The translations under genes and the position numbers were made by a program. A DNA stretch of 64,000 bases from Gnetum montanum (lineage: Eukaryota; Streptophyta; Gnetopsida; Gnetales; Gnetaceae). Positions within the stretch are counted from its first letter, which is position 1; each line of letters starts with the position of its first letter. The stretch is taken from positions 659,300 to 723,299 of the forward strand of contig MNCI01026912.1 of NCBI GenBank assembly GCA_015680685.1. Direction: 5' to 3'. Below the pieces are notes generated by a model. That model ran no database searches. It worked only from the letters and a program-made list of their open reading frames with translations, and was not told the DNA's origin. Shown here in pieces: positions 1 through 10,286 of this stretch.

Positions 1-312
1 AAACATTGAAACTTGGTCATACTTACCCCATTGGGGTTCACACACTTGATTATAGTAAACATAGTGGGGCAATTTATAAGATATGGTTCTCGAATAAAGA
101 GTTGACCCACTATGATACTTGGGACCGTAAGATGGTATGCAAGGATCAGGATGTCGCATTAGGCCATATGGTTGTTGGAGTGTTAATTGGTGGCCTTGAT
201 GAGATGACATGAGCCGTTAGGTTCAAAGAGAAGGGTGCACCACAGTGTTGGACTTGTGCTGAGTTGGAGAATACAGTGGCCTTGGAATTGTGTTGTCCCT
301 TCCTATGGTCAT
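1..312 (-). pseudogene. gag of element B, C-terminal fragment
   Basis: On the minus strand this is the proline/serine-rich tail of a gag protein. It matches the same part of gag A (about 3,020-3,340) nearly base for base. It stops at position 312 where element A begins, and the same gag resumes at 5947, so it is the distal half of gag B. The window edge cuts off its end. It is broken and non-functional. Confidence 0.7.
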
Positions 313-422
313 TGACTATGGGATTATTGACTGGCTAGAATGGATTCATGCCGCAATGTGGAGCCAGAAAAAAATTAAGACACAACACAAAAGAAAATCC
401 TATGATTACAAAATGGTGGAAT

Positions 423-1019
423 TCATGTAGTTCTTGGTGGCGGTGGCTCCTCCATTGGTGTCTTTCCCTTTTCTTGCACTCCAGGTTTTAGAATTTGATG
501 GCATCAAAGTATGGCCTGGAGTTTCTCCTCTTGTAAGGCCATGAGTGCCTTGGCATGCATGTAATTTTATGCTTGTGCCATAGAGGTAGCCCATTCAGCC
601 TTCTCTTTTTCTTCTGCCACCCTTTTATTCTCTGTCAACAGTTTATTAAGTTGCTTGGTTCTAAAAGTGTCCAGCTGGTTCTGAGCAACCTTTGGCCCTG
701 TATTCGGAAGGTTTAATACTTCCAAAATGGCTTGAACAAAGAAATTAATAATTACACCACAAATGTTAACCATGGTGCCTTCTTCTTTATTGTGCCAAAA
801 TTGGTACATTTCCCCTAAGTACCAGGCACTGCTTTCAAAGAGGGTATCTCCTGCTTCTGCCTGCCCGGACCGTACGGTAGGAGGATCTTCTTGATGAACG
901 TTGAATGATTGTTCCTCCTATTCTGCATGTTGTCCAGCAAGACCTTATCTTCCACCTCTCCGAGCTCATTTGCTTCCACCTTGGGTAAGACCTTCCTATT
1001 GTCCACATTTCGAGGCCAT
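423..1019 (-). pseudogene. ORF3 of element A, internally deleted
   Basis: The ATG (1019-1017) directly follows a splice-acceptor-like sequence ending in TAG. The N-terminal part and a piece reading WHNKEEGTMVN are followed at once by the coiled-coil segment (TENKRVAEEKEKAEW) and the proline-rich C-terminus before a TGA at 425-423. The counterpart in element I is about 924 codons, so roughly three quarters is missing, including the plant-transposon-like domain. It cannot make the normal product. Confidence 0.6.
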
Positions 1020-1530
1020 CTACAATCACACAGGTCCAATCATTAGTAAGGTTGTTACCAAAGTTAGGTTATACCTTACTGCTTTCCTTAATAGATTTAC
1101 TTTATTTCTGTGTGATGTTAATTATTGGAAGAACATGTCCTCAAAAGATTATAATGTTGAGTCCTCTTTGCTTAGGTGGTTTCTAAATTTAATTTTCTGG
1201 TATAGCTAAGGGGATGAAATTGTTTTTGACACATTTTATTCTTAATTTTACAACTAATTACCCTTAAACATGTCCTTCAGGTGATGATGAATTTCAAAAA
1301 ATTTGTGCACTATTCGATGTGTGCCCCTCCCCCATGACTAAGCTGAACACTCCAGGGTTAAGTAGGTTCAGACGGAATGAAAATCGGAGTACCAGCAAGC
1401 AAGATATAGTTATAAAAGCAAGGGTCTCAGAATCGCAAGTCGTAGAGAAAAAATTCAAAAAACTCCCCCATGTGAATAGTGGAAAATGATGGTAAGTGTT
1501 GCGGGGAGGTTACGTATATATATATTTTCA
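1020..1530 (-). promoter_or_regulatory. ORF3 leader of element A (decayed internal promoter and intron)
   Basis: By alignment to element I this holds, in minus-strand order, a TATATATA run (about 1520-1530), two G-rich purine motifs (about 1463 and 1322), a weak 5' splice site GGGTAATT (near 1260) and an acceptor with a TACTAAT branch-like sequence just before the ORF3 ATG. The palindromic repeats seen in element I are absent here. Function is inferred only from the homologous layout. Confidence 0.45.
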
Positions 1531-1844
1531 TCAAAGTTAGGGCACTTACAGAATGTACTGAATTTTTTATATTTCTTTTGAAATTAAACGATGTAAACTA
1601 AGGACATGTGGACGATTGTTATAAGGTTCCAGGGTAATTCAACTGGTTCTGAAGGTACAAAAATTATGATGATGTGGAATTTATCAATAAGGACCTCAAA
1701 TGGTAGGGAAAAAGACTATGTGATGATTCATAGGAATGTTGAATTGGAGGGTTAGTAATAAGGGAAAGAATATCATGAAAATATGCTGAGGGTAATAAAT
1801 GGTGTGTTTGAGCTATGTCATAAGTGAAAATTACAAAAGATTAC

Positions 1845-1892
1845 ATAAGTGGGTCCTCCCCAAAGCAGGTTCCAACCTATAATGCCCTTGTG
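1845..1892 (-). other. Conserved spacer motif, copy 1
   Basis: The core GTGGGTCCTCCCCAAAGCAG (plus-strand reading) recurs with few changes in the same spacer of elements C (about 9312), D (about 28,140), F (about 40,235, opposite strand) and I (about 58,878). It lies between gag/pol and the ORF3 promoter, outside any reading frame. The role is unknown; an RNA element for export, packaging or processing is possible. Confidence 0.55.
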
Positions 1893-2929
1893 TAACCACA
1901 CTTAAAGTGTCCATGGGCATTAGAAGGCTTAAATGTAATCTGCACTAACTCCACAAAACACACACATGTAAATATCACCGGAACAAGGTACGAATTCTAT
2001 GTTACATATGATACAGGCTATAATTACACAAATAGTGAGATGAGATGAACTAGAGAAAGGGATCGTAGAGATTGGGACATGAGGTAACTGACCCAGGGCA
2101 TAATGAATCCTGCATGCAAAGCATGATTAACATGTCATTAACCCATCGTTCCAAGATCAGGACCAAGTACATTCCTCTAAACAGTGACATCGCATTACTT
2201 CATCCCATGATGAGTAACTATGAGAGTACCATAACAACAAGGCATATGATCACTTGACGTTTTGTTCAAGGGCGGAGTGATTTTTGTTTTGTGGCACTTT
2301 TATTTTCTTTTTTCTTTTGCTTTTTTTTTCTTTTTTTCTAGAATACTGAATCCAGAGAAGCCACCAACCTTCAAGCATGGGTGCATGTCTTTCTAGTGGG
2401 ATCCCCTAGAACAGCCTTTGATTTTTGAGTGCCCTTTTGATTACTCTTACTCCCATTTTTCATTAGATCTACAAGGATCTTAGTATAATCAGGTTGCATG
2501 ATAACTCCCACAGATGTCACCAAAGAGAATCTGCAAGTCCCCTTGGTGTCACACCTTAATCATTCCCTCTTGGTCCATCCTTCTTCATTCTGGGTACAAT
2601 GAACACAAAATTAATTTTAAGTTTTAGAAATATCACGAATATCACTGTACCCTCAAAAAGAACCTCTTATTTGTAGAGTGGATGAGTGGGTGTAATGGGC
2701 TTACTATTCCAAATAATTGATCACTTGAAACCTAATAACATAGAACATACCTCAACCAATAATCCACATGAGTGTTTTATTCGTAGATGAGATTACTTAC
2801 AAAAGCGTAAAAATACAAAAACACAAACAGATAAAAAGATAAAACAAAAAGTTGAAAAATGAAAAATTGGAAAACAAAAAGTTGTAAAATTAAAGAAAAT
2901 GAAAAATATTTATTAATCCTGCTTGTTAT
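1893..2929. other. Noncoding spacer of element A
   Basis: No gene seen. It has a T-rich run (about 2280-2340), an A-rich run (about 2805-2900) and blocks similar to the spacer of element I, including a piece near 2535-2560 (CCCCTTGGTGTCACACC) that is also recognisable in C, D and F. Confidence 0.6.
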
Positions 2930-4897
2930 CTAGAATGGGGGATATCCCCCATAACTAATCAGTTGAGCATAGAAAGGATTAATAAATGGAAGATAAAGAT
3001 CCTTGCATGTTGGAAGTATTGGGGCTTGGTCATATTTATCCCCTCGGGGTTCACACACTTCATTACAGTAAGCATAGTGGGGCACTTTATGCGATGTAGT
3101 TCCCAGACAACGAGTTGACCCACTATGATATTTGTGACCATTAGATGGTATGCAAGGATTGGGTTGATGCCTCCCATGGTTGTGTTCATTGGGCCGTATG
3201 GTTGTTGGAGTGTTAGTTGGTGGCCCTCATGAAGTGACATGAGGTGTTGGGTTCGAAGGTAAGGGTGCACCACAGTGTGAAACTTGTGTTGGGTTGGAAG
3301 ATGCAGTGGCCTTGGGATTATGTTGTCCCTTCTTATAGCCGTGTTTAAAGAACGGACACTTTTGATGTTGAGGAGGCTTTTCACTACTGTTAGTAACATT
3401 AGCACAAGTAGTGTTTATGGGTTGTTGTTGTGGTGCAGGCACCTTAGGAACAGTTGGTGGCACTGTGAAAGGAGGGAAACGATGAGAATGTTGAAAGTTA
3501 GGAGGAGTATGAGATGCACAAGGTCGTAGTTGTGTTGGAGGTATGGGCTGATAGTATTGTGGTCAGATAAAGTGCGTTAGTCTAGTTGGAGAAACAGGTT
3601 GTTGAACTTGATAAGCGTTTGGATTCGAATAATATGAAGGATGCCTCCAGTCTAAGGGTGGTCTCCCCCATGACTAGGATTGTTGCCACTGTGATCAAAC
3701 ACAGTATATCTGTACGAACTCTGGATGTAACGTGCTTCCCCAATGCTCCTGTAAATATAACAATATTGGGCATTGGCCCTTGGGATGATCATACAGGCAT
3801 ATGTTACATTCATACGTATGATTGGCAGTTGAGCGCTTATTCCCTTCATTTTTTTTCTCCAAATGTATAATGTTTTGTCCTGCTTCTTGGGTTGTTAAAA
3901 CTCTATCTCCAATGATGTTGATATATTCTCCACACTTTTGATACATCCATTCCAACATCTTATTGATCTTTGCCTCAGCTTCTTCTAACGATTGTTGTAT
4001 TGGCAAAGATGATGTTTCCACCTTGATATTAGTTGATTTCTCCTTTTTATGAGCATGGACCTTTGTTAAGTTGAGATTCTGGTCCCATTGATGTTTTTTA
4101 ACACTCTCCCATCTAGCTAATTCTCCTTCTTCTTTTGCTACCTGCTTAACAAGCTCTTGGACTTGATGGGTTTGTAGTTCGTATAGTCGACCTTGGGCAT
4201 ACATTCCTAAGGTCTCTCTTGTTTCATTACGTAGCCCATCAATGATATGGTACATTAGCCTTTCCTCGGAAAACCCATGGCCTAGACAGTTGTTTAATAG
4301 TGCATAATATATTTCTAAGGCCATGTCCAAGGGTTCATTTTGTGCTTGTTTCCATCCTTAGATTTGTTTCCTCAAGGCTGACACTCTTGCGTAGGTTTGA
4401 TATTTTTCATTAAAGACTTCTACCATTTTTGACCAACATCGTATCGAATTTGGTTTTAATGATCTATACCATACTTTTGCTTGGCCAACGAGTGTCATAG
4501 GAAAGAGCTTAAGTTTTTTCCAACCATTATCAATGTTGTTCCATGCGCAGGCATCATAGAAGGCTTGTAAATGTTGATGTGGATCTAAGTCATAGCCTCC
4601 TAAAAAAGTAGGGAAGTTGTTTAAATCGAGCCTGGGTAGACAGCTCTATTTACGATGCCTACGTGAGATTCAAATAGCCTCTTGTATTTTTGTTAAGCTT
4701 GTAGTGGCCAATGGGGGTTCATTGTCATCAGGTAAGTTAGGCTTTCATGTATCGGGATGACGTTGTTTTCATTCATGCTTATAAGAAACTCCCACTTCAG
4801 GTTGTATACTCTAATCTTCATTGTCAGAGAGTTCGTTGGTTCTCCAATGAACTTCCTCACTAAGTGTGGCATTATTATAATATTGTAGGAGAGGCAT
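2930..4897 (-). pseudogene. gag of element A (decayed)
   Basis: Gag forms the particle that packages element RNA in the cytoplasm. The start (ATG 4897-4895, MPLLQYYNNATLSEE) is shared with B and I. A retrotransposon-gag domain follows (PTFLGGYDLDPHQHLQAFYD, VWYRSLKPNS, GMYAQGRLYELQTHQVQELV), then a coiled-coil-like linker and a zinc knuckle CNICLYDHPKGQC. The spacing C-X2-C-X3-H-X4-C is one residue shorter than the usual CCHC box. A proline/serine-rich tail ends in GGYPPF and a stop at 2932-2930. Several in-frame stops and frame changes disrupt it, so it is not functional. Confidence 0.75.
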
Positions 4898-5017
4898 TGT
4901 TGTGAAATTGTGTGTGAATTTAGATGTGACTTTTTTATAATTATTTCTTCTAAAAGATATATTGTTAAGTCCTATCTAGTGACCTTGTATGATATAACTA
5001 ATTTAGATAACTAGCAC

Positions 5018-5038
5018 CATCCCCAGAAATGGTGCCTA
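5018..5038 (-). other. Primer binding site of element A
   Basis: Immediately inside the LTR the minus strand reads TAGGCACCATTTCTGGGGA, close to the TGGCGCCGTTGCCGGGGA type complementary to the 3' end of plant tRNA-Asp, as used by Athila-type elements. Several bases differ, so it is old. Confidence 0.65.
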
Positions 5039-5946
5039 TGATGAGTGGTGAGGTACCCCTACACTCAATCATATGAATACGAGTGTTTCACGCGTGATCC
5101 AGTCGAACTCTGCAGATGAATTAGTTGTGGTATCTAGACAGTTTACTCTTAGATCATAGTTCGCTATCTTCCCACCTAGACTAGTATTAACTTTGTCACA
5201 TATGGTTTAGTCCAGAGTGAGGTGTATGATGTGTTCCTAATCTAACGCTACTCCTAAAGGCAGTGGAAAGTAATATTAACTAAGCTAAGCTAGGAGGAAA
5301 AGGGTAAAAGAGTCTAATCTAGCCTAAGTGTGATGAGCATCCATTCCTTGATCATCCGTACACATCTTGGACTTCATGCACGACTACCACTGGGATTACC
5401 AAGCGCAGATCCTAGGTATGCCACTGGGTTACCAAGTAGTCACACTTAAATGCTCGTAATGAAGTCATACTCATTCCGTACTAGGAGATAAGGGTGAGAG
5501 ACAAATTAAGAAAGCAGTTAATAATAATTAATTAATTAATTAATAACAAAGTGAATGTTGTAATGATGAAGTAATCTCGATCTTTATTGCCAGTCATGTG
5601 TGTGTCCAAGTACGTCACACTCGAATAAAGAATGTCGTACAATTACATTCACCACACTGCGGGCAGACACTAGAAAATAATCTAACTCTGGAGGGATCAA
5701 ACTGCTAGAGCTTCGTTAAGGAACTAAACTAGATGCCTAAAATTGGGAAAGCTGCCTCTTATTTATAGACATTGCAGGCTGTGATATCACGTACGTGATA
5801 TCGCGTACGTAATATCACAGCTAATGTGATATCATAGCTACGATATTACGTATGCGATATCGCAACCCATGGGATATCACGGCTGTGATATCATGGGTGT
5901 GATATCACAGCAACGATATCACAACCAGCAAATTCATGACTTATCA
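5039..5946 (-). repeat. 5' LTR of element A
   Basis: It starts TGATGAGTGG and ends TTATCA in plus-strand reading, about 908 bp. It aligns along its length with LTRs B, C and I. On the minus strand it has a palindrome-rich U3 (5935-5781), a TATAAATA box (about 5766-5757) and an AATAAAG polyadenylation-like signal near 5588. The left edge abuts the primer site, so this is the 5' LTR. Confidence 0.85.
5781..5935. repeat. GATATC palindrome array in U3 of LTR A
   Basis: About ten units of GATATC or a one-base variant, spaced roughly 15 bp and flanked by CACGTACGTG-like or GCGTACG linkers. Most units are themselves palindromes (for example GTGATATCAC, GCGATATCGC). The array lies directly upstream of the LTR TATA box, where enhancers are expected. 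Related but decayed arrays lie in LTRs B, C and I. Confidence 0.8.
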
Positions 5947-7522
5947 GTCATGTCTAAAGAAGGGACACCTTTGATGTTGAGGAGGTCTCTCACTGCTGTT
6001 GGCAATAGTAGCACAAGTAACATTCATGGGTTGTTGCTATGGTGCTGACACTTCAAGAACAATAGGTGGCAATGTAGAAGGAGGGAAAGGATGAGAACAT
6101 TGAAATTTAGGAGAAGTGTAAGGTGCACAAGGCAGTGGTTGTCTTGAGGGCATGGGATGATAGTATTGAGGAGAATGATAATGCGACGAGATAGAGTATG
6201 TTGACCCAGTTGGAGAAACAAGATGTTGGACTAGATAAGCATTTGAATTTGGATAATATGAAGGGTGTCTCCCATTTAGGGATGGCTTCCCCCACGACTA
6301 GGATTGTTGCCACTGTGATCAAACACAATATCTCTATACGAACTTTGGGTGTAACATGCTTCCCCAATGCTCATATAAATGTAACAAGATTGGGCATTGG
6401 CCCTTGGGGTGATCGTACAGGCAAATGTTGCATTCATACATATGATCGGCAATTGAGCTCTTATTTTCCTCATCCCTTCTTTTCGAATGTCTAATGATAT
6501 TTTTTCCTGCTTCTCAGGTCGTCAAAACTCTATCTCCAATAATATTGATATATTCTCCACACTTTTTATGCATCCATTCTAGCATCTTATTGATCTTTGC
6601 CTCGACTTCTTCTAATGATTGTTGTACTAGCAAAGATGGTTCTTCCTCCTTGAGATAGGTTGATTTCTCCTTTTTATGATTATGGGCCTCTGTTAAGTTG
6701 AGATTTTGGTCTTGTTGATGTTTTTCAACACTCTCCCATCTAGCCATTTCTTCTTCTTCTTTTGCTACCCACTTAATAAGCTCTTAAAATTGATGGGTTC
6801 ATAGTTCGTACAGTTGACCTTGGGCATACATCCCTAGGATCTCTCTTATTTCATCATGAAGCCCATTAATGATATGATACATTAGCCTTTCCTCAGAGAA
6901 CTCATGGCCCGGATAGTTGTTTAACAGTGCATAATATCTTTCTAAGGCCATGTCCAAGGATTCATGTTGTGCTTGTTTCCACTCTTGGATTTGTTTCCTC
7001 AAGGCTGATACTCTTGTGTAGGTTTGATATCTTTTGTTAAAGAGTTCTACCATTGTTGGCCAATGTTGTATTGAATTTGGTTTTAATGATCTATACCATA
7101 CTTTTGCTTGACCAATGAGTGTCATAGGGAAGAGCTTGAGTTTTTGCCAAATGTTATCAACGTTGTTCCATGCACAGGCATCGTAGAAGGCTTGTAAATG
7201 TTGATGCGGATCTAAGTCATAGCCTCCTGAGAAATTGGGAAAGTTGTTTACATCAAGCTTGGGTAGGCGGCTCTCTTTACGATGCCTATAGGAGATTTGA
7301 ACAGCCTCTTGTATTTGCGTTAGGCTTGTACTGGCCAGCAGGGGTTCATCATCATTGCATAGGTTATGCTTTCATGCATTGGGATGATGCTGCCTTCGTT
7401 TATGTATAAGAAACCCCCACCTCGAGTTGCGTACTCCAATCTTCATTGTCATATAATTCGTTGGTTCTCCAATGAATTTCCTCACTAGATGTGGCATTAT
7501 TTTAATCTTGTAGGAGAGGCAT
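5947..7522 (-). pseudogene. gag of element B, N-terminal part
   Basis: Start ATG at 7522-7520 (MPLLQD then a stop), then the same gag domain as A: MTLIGQAKVWYRSLKPNS, GMYAQGQLYEL, a linker with EEVEAKINKMLEWMHKKCGEY, and the knuckle region near 6430. At 5947 it is cut by element A and continues at 312-1. It belongs to the same short-N-terminus gag type as A and I, unlike the gag of C, F and J. Stops and shifts make it non-functional. Confidence 0.75.
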
Positions 7523-7640
7523 GGTTGTGAGATTGTGTGTGAATTTGTATGTGACTTTTCATAATTATTTCTTCCTAAAAGATATGTCATTAATTCCTAT
7601 ACAGCAACCTTGTATGGTATAACTAGTCTAGATAACTAGC

Positions 7641-7663
7641 ACCATCCTTAGCAACGGTGCCAA
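7641..7663 (-). other. Primer binding site of element B
   Basis: The minus strand reads TTGGCACCGTTGCTAAGGA directly inside LTR B, a recognisable tRNA-Asp-type primer site. Confidence 0.7.
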
Positions 7664-8535
7664 TGATGAGTGGCGAGGTACCCCTACACTCAACCATACG
7701 AATACGAGCGTTTCATGCGTGATCCGATCGAACTCCGCAAACAAACTAGTTGTGGTATCTAGACAGTTTACTCTTAGATCACAGTTCGCTGTCTTCCCAC
7801 TTGGACTAGTATTAACTTTGTCACGTATGGTTTAGTCCAGAGTGAGGTGTATGATGTGTTCCTATACTACTGCTACTCCTGGGTATGATAGAAAATAATA
7901 TTAACTAAGCTAAGAGAGAAAGAGGGTGAGAGAGAATCTAAGCTAGCCTAAGTGCGATGAGCATCCGTTCCCCAGTCATCCGTACACATCTTGGACCTCG
8001 TGCATGACTACCACTGGGATTACCAAGCACATGGCCTAGATACGCTACTGATTAAGTCGTACTCATTAGGCATTACTAGGAGATAAGGGTAGAGAGATAT
8101 TAACTACGAAAGTAGTAAATAACAATAACAATTAAATAATTAAGCTAAGTGGATGCTGCAATGATGAAGTAATCTCAATCTTTATTGCTAGTCATGTGCA
8201 TGTCCAAGTACATCACACTCGAATAAGGATGTCGTACAATTACAATTACCACACTGCGAGCATGCACTGGGAAATAATTCTAACTCTAAGAAGGAAAAAC
8301 TGCAAGAGTTTGGGTGAGGAACTAAGAACTAATTATTGGGAACAAAGGGCACTGCCTCTTATTTATAGAAGATGAGGCAGGATGCAATATTGCATATGCG
8401 ATATCGCATGGCGGATGTGATATCGAGGGTCCAATAATAGGGGTTTGATATCAAGACCTATCAAACTTGGTATCTTGTATCAAGGTTCTGATAATAGGGG
8501 TCTGATAATAGGACTTGATAGACCATGACTCATCA
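7664..8535 (-). repeat. LTR B, shared by elements B and C
   Basis: It begins TGATGAGTGG and ends GACTCATCA, about 872 bp. The left side carries a primer site (so it is the 5' LTR of B). The right side carries the decayed polypurine region and ORF3-side sequence (so it is the 3' LTR of C). The minus strand has a TATAAATAAGAGG box (about 8366-8354) and a decayed palindrome array (8385-8520), here mixed with repeats of TGATAATAGGGG. Confidence 0.8.
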
Positions 8536-8928
8536 ATCATACCACCATGACTAAATGAAAACTCATCCTCAAGTTCCTTACAGAATATTAGGAAGGTATG
8601 GGATTATTGACTAAATGACAATTGACAATGGAATGGGATGATAGACTCAACATGCCCAGTTAATGGATTAATAAGCATATTACAACATTAGTGTTCATGA
8701 CCATTGTGGTGAACACTCGTACATAAATGACATCCCAGCCTTTATTTGGTAGCTTGAAGAGAGAGAGAGAGAGAGAAGATGAAGCGTGTTGCTACCAATG
8801 CCAAGATTGCGCCTTCCGTTGCTTATCCATAGCCACGACACCAAACTTCCTCCTTTTGTAAACACTCCAATTTCGATCCACCCTGAGTGCTTCCTCCAAG
8901 CCCAGTCCATTATTTGTATGATCATCAT
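8536..8928 (-). pseudogene. ORF3 remnant of element C
   Basis: A 3'-splice-site-like GTGTGTAG precedes an ATG at 8928-8926, as in the other elements, but only about 390 bp separate it from the LTR. The readable peptide (NNGLGLEEALRVDR and onward) does not match the ORF3 domains of D, F or I. A (GA) microsatellite lies at about 8758-8777. ORF3 is therefore almost wholly deleted. The first bases beside the LTR (ACCACCATGACTAAATG) correspond to the 3' polypurine tract read on the opposite strand. Confidence 0.45.
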
Positions 8929-10276
8929 CTACACACATAACACAGTCACAAATGAGCAAGGATAGATAAACCACAATGCAGTTGATACATTGCCTCAATA
9001 TGAAGCACATTGGCTGAGTTGTGGTTATGGCAAAAACTGGTTCGGAGATTTATCACTGGTGACTACCCAAGTTGTAGGGGTTAGGAAAATAGTAGAATGG
9101 AAAAAATTGAAAAATTTGTGCCAAGGCCCCCACGACTAAGAGCGAACCTTCGATAGCTATAAGATGGAAAAAGATGAGGAACAAGAAAGATGGGAAAAAT
9201 AACAACGGCAACACCAATAAAATGAATGTCATGGATGGGGATGAAACAAGAAATGATTAATTGCAGTAGAAATGTTTAAGGAAAAGAAGTTAACAATTGC
9301 ACTAAAAAGGAATGCCAGTGGGTCCTCCCCAAAGTAGGCTCATGCCCTTTATGCCTTGACAAATCCACAAACCAAAGAGTCCGTAGGCTCTAGGAATGTC
9401 ATTTGTAAGCAAGAGTTAAAAACTTACCCACAAGAATTCACCAAAGAAAAATAATGCATCAACCCAGAGACGGAGTAATGATAAAATCGATAATGAGGTG
9501 GAAAATGGGAAGAAAGATGAAGAGGAGAGAATGGAATGGAATCCCAAGAACAACGTTTTGTAAAGTCCCTTGTGTATTTTATGGTTAATGTGACTGAGTA
9601 GAACTCATCCCAAATCCAGACTCAAAAAAACCACGTCCAGTGACTTCACATCATCACACTTGACCAATCCATCCACTTGAAGCAACAAGAATGCTTCCGC
9701 AAAGAGTCACCACCATTTCGAGGAGAGCGAGATGGAGAAGCAGGAAGCGAGAAAGGGCCTTAGTTAGAGGGAACCTTCAAGAATGGGTAACATGTCTTTC
9801 TAGTTCCATAACTAGTGCTTGTAGCCCATACTTCATTATTGTGTCTAAGGGGTGTGCTTTGAATTCTCACCTTTTTTTTTGTGTGAGAACCACACCATGC
9901 AAAGACTTATTTTTATTCACTAAGCTTCTTAATATTTGAACAATGTAAAAATGGCGGACAACCCAAGAAAAAGGATCCAAGCACCCAAGAGAATGGCCAG
10001 CAAAAATGCATCGAATCCGCTTGAAGTCACACCCATTTTATCCTTTAAGTCTTTCCTTGGTTTGAAAAATACCCAGCCACCAATTTATTAACAAGTTTAC
10101 TTAAAAAAAAGGACTATATAGTTCCAAGCCAAAGGAGACCATAGAGTTGTATGGATGAGTGAACGGCATGGACTCATTGCCTATTTTACCAAAAGAACCA
10201 TACCTTAATATTAGCATCATAATTCAAAGGTGAAAACCAAACATTAGCAATCAATATGATATAATTCAATCCACCA
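8929..10276. other. Noncoding spacer of element C
   Basis: Holds a G-rich purine motif on the minus strand at about 9128, the conserved spacer motif (9312-9345), and the block ACCACACCATGCAAAGACTT (about 9890) shared with D and, in duplicate, F. No clear second promoter or palindromic repeat is seen. Small open frames here (for example 9,691-9,939) have no counterpart elsewhere and are not called. Confidence 0.55.
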
Positions 10277-10286
10277 TCATGAGCAC

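Larger units (their letters stand above)
313..5946 (-). mobile_element. Element A: pol-less Ty3/gypsy-type retrotransposon, 3' LTR deleted
   Basis: Reading on the minus strand: 5' LTR (5946-5039), tRNA-Asp-like primer site, gag (4897-2930), a noncoding spacer, an internal promoter/splice region and a shortened ORF3 (1019-423). No protease, RT, RNase H or integrase is present. The layout and the gag-to-spacer junction match element I. The bases GTCAT occur at 308-312 and again at 5947-5951, as expected of a 5-bp target duplication inside gag B. The three bases after the left copy are TGA, like the outer end of the LTR, but the sequence then jumps into the region next to ORF3, so nearly all of the 3' LTR has been deleted. 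Confidence 0.75.

Noticed and set aside
6-212. Plus-strand frame at the window start
   Set aside because: It is the antisense of the gag tail; the homologous minus-strand frame in element A carries the gag signature.
5781-5935. Regularly spaced repeats that could suggest a CRISPR-like array
   Set aside because: Repeats are 6-10 bp palindromes with 5-bp linkers inside a plant LTR; no leader, spacers or cas genes.
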